Source of the DNA: Gammaproteobacteria bacterium
GTDB taxonomy: Bacteria; Pseudomonadota; Gammaproteobacteria; Steroidobacterales; Rariloculaceae
Assembly: GCA_004357505.1 (NCBI GenBank)
Contig: SMWC01000047.1
Location: 1-10,815, forward strand
Length of the DNA: 10,815 nucleotides
Direction of reading: 5' to 3'
A program made the translations under genes and the position numbers. The notes below the pieces were generated by a model. The model saw only the letters and a program-made list of their open reading frames with translations. It was not told where the DNA came from and ran no database searches. Shown one piece after another: positions 5,939 through 10,815 of the stretch (position 1 is its first letter; each line of letters begins with the position of its first letter).

Positions 5939-7081
5939 ATGCGAGAAAGGTTAGTCTTAGTCGCACTCGCGGCGCTCTCAATCCCCTCTCTCGTCTCGGC
6001 CCAACTCGGGCCGGATGCTGCGAGCGCGGAGCCGTTCAAGCTGGGTACTTTCGAAGTCGATGGCCTGCAAACCATCGGCATTGTGCTGCGGGATCAGCTA
6101 ATCGTGGAGCTCGACGCTGCGAACGAAGAGCTGCAACGAGATCCGGCCTATCCAAACATCACGATGCCGGAAGATATGAAATCGCTCATCGGGCAATACG
6201 AATACGGGTTGAAGTATCGCCTCTACGAGATCGTTACCGATCTGGTCAACAACGCGAGCCTAGACACCGATGCACGACCCAGCTTCGTGCACGATGTCGG
6301 CGATGTTCGCACGCTCGCACCGCTTATGCCCGGCAAGATGCTCAACGCTGCCGTTAATTTCTACAGCCATGTTGAAGAGGCCAATACGCCCGAAGAGCAG
6401 CGGGCAGCCGCAGAACGGCGACGCGCAACTCGGGGCATACCGTATCTCTTTATCAAGCCCACCGCGGGCGCCGTCATCGGCCAGGGTGATGCGGTGGTCA
6501 TCCCTTACGGCCGGGACCGTATTGACTGGGAAGTGGAACTTGCGATCGTGATCGGCCGCACCGCCAAGTACGTTTCGGCCACCGATGCGGCGGATTACAT
6601 CTTTGGTTACATGGTGAGCATCGACATCTCCGATCGGGGCGGCCGTCCGCCCGACTCCCGACCGGGATCCGACTGGTTGGTGGGCAAGGGCCATGACACT
6701 TTCGCGCCGCTCGGTCCGTGGATCGTGCCAAAGGAATTCTATGGTGACCCGATGGTGCGTCTGAGGCAGCGGTTGGAGGTCGATGGCGACGTCATGCAGG
6801 ATGCAGGTCCCGGAGATATGATTCACTCGATTTACGAACTCATCGAGTATGGTTCCTCGATCATCACGCTCTTCCCGGGTGACGTTCTCAACAACGGTAC
6901 CTCGGGCGGCACCGGCGCTGGAACTGCGGTCCGTGGTGTACAGCAATTCCTGCAGCCGGGTCAGACGATCGTTGCGAGTATCGAAGGGATAGGCACTTTG
7001 ACGTTGCCCGTGGAGAGCGAGCCTGCGCCAGCAGAGCGTACCGGCTCCTATCTGCCGGCGGTCAGTAGTTACCGGCCATAG
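5939..7081 (+). CDS. Exported fumarylacetoacetate hydrolase family protein
   Basis: This 380-residue FAH-fold protein belongs to a family of metal-dependent hydrolases, hydratases and decarboxylases acting on beta-diketone or oxo acids. A Sec signal (residues 1-21, V-S-A|Q) precedes a domain starting P-F-K-L-G-T-F. Family motifs are N-F-Y-S-H-V-E-E (140-147; H144 is the catalytic-type His), F-I-K-P (171-174), D-W-E-V-E-L (196-201; E198 and E200 metal ligands), S-I-D-I-S (228-231; D229 third ligand), W-L-V-G-K-G-H-D-T-F-A-P (246-257; K250), and L-F-P-G-D-V-L-N-N-G-T-S-G-G (311-324). All expected active-site residues appear present. Most FAH proteins are cytosolic, so export is notable. The ATG at 5939 follows GGGGAG by 8 bases. 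A DUF6152 gene follows 23 bp later. The substrate is unknown. Confidence 0.88.
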   Translation: MRERLVLVALAALSIPSLVSAQLGPDAASAEPFKLGTFEVDGLQTIGIVLRDQLIVELDAANEELQRDPAYPNITMPEDMKSLIGQYEYGLKYRLYEIVTDLVNNASLDTDARPSFVHDVGDVRTLAPLMPGKMLNAAVNFYSHVEEANTPEEQRAAAERRRATRGIPYLFIKPTAGAVIGQGDAVVIPYGRDRIDWEVELAIVIGRTAKYVSATDAADYIFGYMVSIDISDRGGRPPDSRPGSDWLVGKGHDTFAPLGPWIVPKEFYGDPMVRLRQRLEVDGDVMQDAGPGDMIHSIYELIEYGSSIITLFPGDVLNNGTSGGTGAGTAVRGVQQFLQPGQTIVASIEGIGTLTLPVESEPAPAERTGSYLPAVSSYRP

Positions 7082-7104
7082 GCTTCGTTGGTGTAGGCAA
7101 TACG

Positions 7105-8067
7105 ATGAGACGTCTCACCGGGTTCGGGTTCTTTCTATTGCCCGGCCTGGTACTCGCTCATCACTCAACCGCGTATTTCTCTGACGAAATTCGGCAGCTC
7201 GAAGGTGTCATTACCGAGGTCCAGTGGAGAAATCCGCACATCGCGTTGATGATCGACGTAACCGATGCTCAGGGTGAAACTGAGGCGTGGCGGCTGGAAG
7301 CGAACTCCATCTACAACCTGCTGCGCAGCGGCGTCACCAAGGATCTGTTCCGAATCGGAGACCGGTTAGAAGTTACAGGACGTCTCTCGGTGCGCCAGGA
7401 GCGGGTCCTGTTGACCAATGGTGTGATACTTCCGAGCGGCGAATCACTGGTGCTTTGGAATAATCGGCGTGATTCTCGTGGGCCCGAGTTACCGGACACG
7501 GTGGCCGAGAACAAAGGGATTTTTCGGGTCTGGAGCGTACCGCGACCCAGCGGCCGGTCACTGCACTTTCCTTTTACCGAGACTGCGATCGCCGCAAGAG
7601 CATCCTGGAATATGTTGGATAACTTCGCGATTCGTTGTGAAGCGGAAGGTATGCCCCGCATCATGATCAATCCGCATCCGTTTGAGTTCACCGATCTGGG
7701 TAGCGAGATTACGCTGCGGACAGAACTCTATGACATCGTGCGAACGATCCATACGGACGGTTCCTCGCCCAATGCAGATCAAGCTCTGTCTCACTTAGGA
7801 TATTCCGTGGGAACCTGGGAAGGTGATACGTTCGTTGTCATGACCACACATATTAACTGGCCGTTTTTCGACAACATTGGTACGCCCCAGAGCGAGGACG
7901 TGCAGATGGTTGAGCGGTATACGCTTAGCGAGGATCAAAGCCGCTTGAACTATGTCATCACCATTACGGATCCGAGTACCTTTACCGAACCGGCCACGAT
8001 CACGGGGCAATGGTTGGCGCTCGGCGAAATACTCCCCATCTACGACTGTAAGCCGTACGAACTTTAG
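7105..8067 (+). CDS. Exported two-domain DUF6152 protein
   Basis: This product has 320 residues. The signal peptide (1-18) cleaves after L-A, leaving His19-His20-Ser at the mature N-terminus. The DUF6152 domain (about 19-115) contains V-Q-W-R-N-P-H (39-45), an A-W-R-L-E-A-N-S stretch (61-68) and R-I-G-D-R-L-E-V-T-G (83-92). A second domain (about 135-320) has R-C-E-A-E-G-M-P-R (177-185), V-R-T-I-H-T-D-G (212-219), L-G-Y-S-V-G-T-W-E-G-D-T (231-242), V-E-R (269-271) and ITDPSTFTEP. This pattern resembles a widespread uncharacterised exported family of Acidobacteria and Proteobacteria. C178 and C315 may form a disulfide. The start at 7105 has only a weak TAGG site but gives a clean signal. It is probably transcribed with the FAH gene. 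Its stop abuts the stop of the opposing FG-GAP gene. Confidence 0.85.
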   Translation: MRRLTGFGFFLLPGLVLAHHSTAYFSDEIRQLEGVITEVQWRNPHIALMIDVTDAQGETEAWRLEANSIYNLLRSGVTKDLFRIGDRLEVTGRLSVRQERVLLTNGVILPSGESLVLWNNRRDSRGPELPDTVAENKGIFRVWSVPRPSGRSLHFPFTETAIAARASWNMLDNFAIRCEAEGMPRIMINPHPFEFTDLGSEITLRTELYDIVRTIHTDGSSPNADQALSHLGYSVGTWEGDTFVVMTTHINWPFFDNIGTPQSEDVQMVERYTLSEDQSRLNYVITITDPSTFTEPATITGQWLALGEILPIYDCKPYEL

Positions 8068-9627
8068 TCAATAAATGTAGACGGCCCCGGATTCTGCCGC
8101 CGAGTCAGCCGCCTGATTACCGTTGATACCCGCGGCGCCGTCGGCTTCTCGAGGTGCGCCGACCGCTAATACCGTCCCGTCGTCGTTCAGGGCCAACGAG
8201 CTGCCGAACTCCGCGCGCGCGAATGTGTTCGAGGCTTTGACATAAGCGCGGGGCGTCCATGTCGTGCCGCTGCGGCTGTAGACATAGGCGGCGCCGGCGT
8301 CCTGAGCCGACGTGTCACGCTGGTCGCCATTGATCCCGGTGGAGCCGCCATTCTCGAAGTGGGCACCGACAGCGAGCGTGTCGCCATCGAGACTGAGCGC
8401 TAGCGTCCAGCCGAAGTGTTGATTCACCTGCGTGTTGGTAGGTTTGATGAAAGCCTGCTGCGACCAGGTGTCGCCGCGGCGAACGAACACATAGGCTGCG
8501 CCGATAGCATCATCGGTCCGCTGATCATCAATACCTTGATCGCTGGGCACGATGCCGACGAGCGCGCTGTCCTCGTCAAAAGCGCCAGCCGCGATCGTGT
8601 TACCGTCGGCGCTGACCGCGATCGCGGATCCAAGCCCGTCTCCGATCTCCGGGTTGGATGCCACGAGGCGGGCCTGCTCAAACCAGTCGGAGCCCGCACG
8701 TTCGAAGACGTAGATCGAGCCTCGATTGGTCTCCTCGTTAAAGCCGCTTATAGCCAGCGTGTTACCGCTTTCGTCCATGCCGATCGCGAAACCGAACAAG
8801 ATACCGCCGATCAGCATTTCGGTGGAGAAGCTTCTGGGTTTGAGGTAAGCCTGCTGCGACCAGTCCGCACCATCACGGCTGTATACATACACCGCGCCGA
8901 TCTCGGCAGCCGAGTCATCATCCTGCTCACCACCGACGCCGGTAGCGGCACTGTCTTCGCTGATGGCGCTGACCGCCAGCGTATCGCCGTTACCGTTCAG
9001 CACGACGTCGTAGCCGAACTGGTCGCCTTCTTCGATGCGCCCAGTATTAGAGGCCTTGATGTAAGCCTGTTGCGACCAAGTACGATTCTCCCGGGTAAAG
9101 ATGTAGGCGGCGCCCGCATTGTCTATCGAGTTATCGTGTTGATCGCCGTTGATGCCTGTAGCTGCGCTGTCCTCGCCCAATGCGCCGACCGCAAGCGTAT
9201 CACCGTCATGACTCAAGGCGACCGATAAGCCAAACCGGTCGCTTGCGCCCGTATTGGACGCCTTGATATAGGCCTGTTGTGACCAGTTGCTGCCCGTGCG
9301 GGTAAAGATATAGACAGCTCCAGCGTTTGGCGCGGAGAAGTCTGCTTGATCGCCACCGACACCGGTGGCGCTACTGTCCTCGAAAATCGCGCCGACGGCT
9401 AGCGTCGTGCCGTCCGCGCTCAGCGCGATGGACTCGCCGAACCGTTCATAGGCGCCGGCGTTAGATGCCTTGAAGTACGTTACCGAATTTTCGTCACGGC
9501 CTAGACCGGCCAGATCCGTTAGGACGACTAACTCCTCCGCAACGCCGTCCTGGCCGTTGACAACAGAGGATGACGCCAGCAGCACGGCGGCGATAGGGGC
9601 GAGATACAGAAGTTGTCTGACGCTCAC
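8068..9627 (-). CDS. Exported FG-GAP seven-bladed propeller protein
   Basis: This 519-residue protein has a signal peptide (about 1-25) and seven repeats of roughly 65 residues. Each has the order F-G-x-S-x-A-L, D-G-x-T-L-A-V-G-A, E-D-S-x-A-T-G-x-x-G-D-Q and G-A-x-Y-x-F, with W-S-Q-Q-A-Y-I-K-A-S-N between blades. This is the integrin-alpha-like FG-GAP pattern. The last blade ends at G-A-V-Y-I-Y, and the piece V-T-Y-F-K-A-S-N near residues 49-56 supplies the missing strand, so the ring appears to close with seven blades. Blade 4 is the most divergent. The start is GTG at 9627 with GGGAG 7 bases before. It lies 48 bp behind the DUF6152 gene in the same direction and is probably co-transcribed. 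Such propellers usually bind ligands or surfaces; no catalytic motif is seen. Confidence 0.88.
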   Translation of the reverse strand: MSVRQLLYLAPIAAVLLASSSVVNGQDGVAEELVVLTDLAGLGRDENSVTYFKASNAGAYERFGESIALSADGTTLAVGAIFEDSSATGVGGDQADFSAPNAGAVYIFTRTGSNWSQQAYIKASNTGASDRFGLSVALSHDGDTLAVGALGEDSAATGINGDQHDNSIDNAGAAYIFTRENRTWSQQAYIKASNTGRIEEGDQFGYDVVLNGNGDTLAVSAISEDSAATGVGGEQDDDSAAEIGAVYVYSRDGADWSQQAYLKPRSFSTEMLIGGILFGFAIGMDESGNTLAISGFNEETNRGSIYVFERAGSDWFEQARLVASNPEIGDGLGSAIAVSADGNTIAAGAFDEDSALVGIVPSDQGIDDQRTDDAIGAAYVFVRRGDTWSQQAFIKPTNTQVNQHFGWTLALSLDGDTLAVGAHFENGGSTGINGDQRDTSAQDAGAAYVYSRSGTTWTPRAYVKASNTFARAEFGSSLALNDDGTVLAVGAPREADGAAGINGNQAADSAAESGAVYIY

Positions 9628-9675
9628 GCTTTCACTCCCACTCCCGAGAAATGTTCCTTTGGGGGCGACGGCGTC

Positions 9676-10101
9676 CTAGAACCCCCGCTGGCCGATACCG
9701 GTGCCGAGGCTATTCTTTATCTCTTCGCCGGTGTCGGTCATCGTAATTCTGCTCTCATTGGAGAGCAGCATGTCAGGCGCGCCGTTGATGGCACGCGCAC
9801 CCAGGATCGTGATCCGATCACCGGGTTTCAGCGTGTTCTTGGTCCAGCCTTCGCTTTTGTTCAGGCTTGTCGCCGAGCCGAGATAGCCACTCCACCGCAC
9901 GACTTTGCCGTCTTCATCTCTGACCTGAAAAATAATGGCGGCGTGGGGATTGATGAATTGGAGTTCGATGACGACACCGTCGAGCGTAATTGGATGTTCT
10001 TCATCGTAACGGCCGGCGAAGCCGTGATGGGCGAAAACAGTCGCTGAGACCATGCAGAGCCCCAGCAGTAACGCCGCCAGGGCATATCGCCGATCTCTCA
10101 T
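9676..10101 (-). CDS. Exported DUF6152 family protein, single domain
   Basis: This is a 141-residue product from the ATG at 10101, chosen because GGGGAG (10107-10112) lies just before it and the signal peptide starts there (M-R-D-R-R-Y, hydrophobic 7-23). The frame stays open to 10227, but that extra part is polar and overlaps the promoter. Cleavage after F-A (residue 24) leaves His25-His26-Gly. DUF6152 landmarks are L-D-G-V-V-I-E-L-Q-F-I-N-P-H (40-53), V-R-W-S-G (68-72), G-W-T-K-N-T-L-K-P-G-D-R (85-96) and I-L-G-A-R-A (99-104). The G-W/L-K-P-G-D pattern is closer to the common family form than in the other two copies here. It is upstream of the FG-GAP gene and divergent from a second FAH gene. 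Confidence 0.88.
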   Translation of the reverse strand: MRDRRYALAALLLGLCMVSATVFAHHGFAGRYDEEHPITLDGVVIELQFINPHAAIIFQVRDEDGKVVRWSGYLGSATSLNKSEGWTKNTLKPGDRITILGARAINGAPDMLLSNESRITMTDTGEEIKNSLGTGIGQRGF

Positions 10102-10163
10102 CTCATCTCCCCTGCAGCCGTCGAAGCTTGCGTTCTGTGCTCGTGAACGCTTACGTTCTGGAA

Positions 10164-10191
10164 CTTGTAGCACACCGTTTGGGTATGTCAA
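10164..10191 (-). promoter_or_regulatory. Sigma-70-type promoter for the leftward DUF6152/FG-GAP pair
   Basis: On the minus strand TTGACA (10191-10186) is followed after 16 bp by TACAAG (10169-10164), with TG one base before the -10 box, an extended -10 arrangement. The predicted start would be near 10157, leaving an untranslated leader of about 55 bases before the ATG at 10101. It is the best-looking promoter in the window. Confidence 0.5.
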
Positions 10192-10229
10192 GAGCGCGCG
10201 AGTGACCCGCCGCGTCAGGGCGCTCAATG

Positions 10230-10258
10230 TTGACAGCGGGCCGCTGCAGGACTAGGTT
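10230..10258 (+). promoter_or_regulatory. Candidate promoter with internal palindrome for FAH paralogue
   Basis: TTGACA (10230-10235) and TAGGTT (10253-10258) are 17 bp apart on the plus strand, driving the FAH gene that starts at 10334. Between them lies the palindrome CAGCGG-G-CCGCTG (10234-10246), in a position where a bound repressor would block the promoter. The -10 match is only partial (T, A and final T). Confidence 0.35.
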
Positions 10259-10333
10259 CGGCAGAGAACTTCAATCACTGACCGGCCGCTCGCTGGCACG
10301 CCGGACAGACGATAACGATAACGGGGGTGACCT

Positions 10334-10815
10334 ATGAAATGCGTGTGGTGTGTTCTCGCAGTTCACTTGACGATTCCGTCGTTCCTGGTTGCCCAGGACG
10401 TTCAGCCTTTCAAGCTCGGCACATTTGAAGACGACGACCACGTCTACATTGGGCTGGTACTCGACGACGTTATCGTCGTCGATATAGCGCAGGCTAACAA
10501 TGCGCTCGAGGGAGCGAGGTCGACCATACCGGGTTCCATGCGTGGACTGATCGAACGCTATGACGAACTCCGCCCCCGGCTGGGCGACATTGCCGATGCG
10601 GCGGCATCGGGTGCCCAGGCGTCGTACATCACGGCTATCGGTTCCGTTAGGACCTTGCCGCCGATTATTCCCAATATCATCTATAACGCGGCATCCAACT
10701 ATTCGCTGCACGCTGCCGAGATGGCGCGACGAGCGGCCGGCGGCGCGGAACCGGCAGCGGTGCCGACACCGGACCCGATCCCGGGAATTTGGGAACGAAC
10801 GCCGGGTGACACACG
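10334..10815 (+). CDS. Second exported FAH-family protein, cut by window edge
   Basis: The open frame runs off the right edge after 160 complete codons with no stop. A signal peptide (1-20, F-L-V-A|Q) is followed by Q-P-F-K-L-G-T-F-E, nearly the same as the mature start of the FAH protein at 5939. The shared N-terminal region continues with I-G-L-V-L-D-D-V-I-V-V-D and A-N-N-A-L-E, then S-V-R-T-L-P-P. The FAH substrate motif N-Y-S-L-H-A-A-E (122-129) includes the expected His at 126. The metal-binding and C-terminal parts lie beyond the window. The ATG at 10334 has GGGGG (10323-10327) 6 bases before it. It is divergent from a DUF6152 gene, repeating the FAH/DUF6152 association. It is a paralogue, not a copy: the linker regions differ. 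Confidence 0.85.
   Translation, partial: MKCVWCVLAVHLTIPSFLVAQDVQPFKLGTFEDDDHVYIGLVLDDVIVVDIAQANNALEGARSTIPGSMRGLIERYDELRPRLGDIADAAASGAQASYITAIGSVRTLPPIIPNIIYNAASNYSLHAAEMARRAAGGAEPAAVPTPDPIPGIWERTPGDT

Noticed and set aside
6260..6946. Long open frame (228 codons) on the minus strand inside the FAH gene
   Set aside because: It is antisense to a gene with intact FAH motifs. Its translation is rich in Arg/His/Gly with no recognisable domain, as expected of a shadow frame in GC-rich DNA.
8416..9228. 270-codon plus-strand frame inside the FG-GAP gene
   Set aside because: It is a mirror of the repeated blade units. The periodic translation follows from the repeats on the other strand, and no signal peptide or ribosome site supports it.
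9613..10047. 144-codon plus-strand frame opposite the DUF6152 gene
   Set aside because: The minus strand encodes a complete signal peptide and DUF6152 motifs, so this is a shadow frame.
10271..10711. 146-codon minus-strand frame at the right end
   Set aside because: It overlaps the plus-strand FAH paralogue, which has a ribosome site, signal peptide and N-Y-S-L-H-A-A-E motif. The minus translation shows no family features.
1..10815. CRISPR arrays, tRNA, rRNA or transposase genes
   Set aside because: No regularly spaced short repeats, no tRNA-like cloverleaf or rRNA motif, and no transposase or integrase-like protein were seen on either strand.

Overview
This window looks like chromosomal or accessory DNA of a Gammaproteobacterium, probably a marine or soil lineage with a large exported proteome. 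The reasons are the start-site style (AGGGGAG-type ribosome binding sites), the membrane-anchored TolB/FlgO-like TPR protein with its 'F-E-L-K-R-R' leader, several exported DUF6152 proteins, and exported PQQ-type and FG-GAP propellers. The genus cannot be fixed from sequence alone. Almost every protein in the right three quarters carries a Sec or lipoprotein signal, so the region mostly encodes periplasmic or cell-envelope functions.

Layout. Positions 1-945 hold a leftward unit: a 60-residue charged ORF (851-669) and a zinc-ribbon membrane protein (588-121). It is bracketed by two copies of a 62-bp repeat (26-87 and 884-945), each with a perfect TGTGA-N6-TCACA (CRP-type) site. Positions 946-1361 have no gene but contain a nested inverted-repeat element. 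A rightward TPR membrane protein (1362-3128) follows, then a decayed remnant (about 3146-3487) of the C-terminal domain of a two-domain DUF6152 protein.

A rightward exported-protein cluster then runs from a short DUF6152 protein (3580-3996) to a PQQ-dependent sugar/sorbosone dehydrogenase-like propeller (4054-5373). Next come a cytochrome c that looks like a lipoprotein with an ATT start (5377-5787), an exported fumarylacetoacetate hydrolase (FAH) family protein (5939-7081), and a two-domain DUF6152 protein (7105-8067). Tail to tail with the last gene, with no bases between, lies a leftward FG-GAP seven-bladed propeller (9627-8068). It sits behind a third DUF6152 gene (10101-9676). Divergent from that is a second exported FAH paralogue, cut by the right edge (10334-10815).

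How the genes may work together (inference): the dehydrogenase would oxidise a sugar- or aldehyde-like substrate in the periplasm and pass electrons to the adjacent cytochrome c. The exported FAH proteins would act on a C-C bond or lactone-like product. The DUF6152 proteins recur beside FAH genes twice. Their predicted mature N-termini begin His-His and they share an Asn-Pro-His motif, which suggests a metal site. The most notable points are this possible N-terminal histidine metal site, the duplicated FAH/DUF6152 pairing, the repeated CRP-type promoter element, the ATT-started cytochrome and the DUF6152-related pseudogene.
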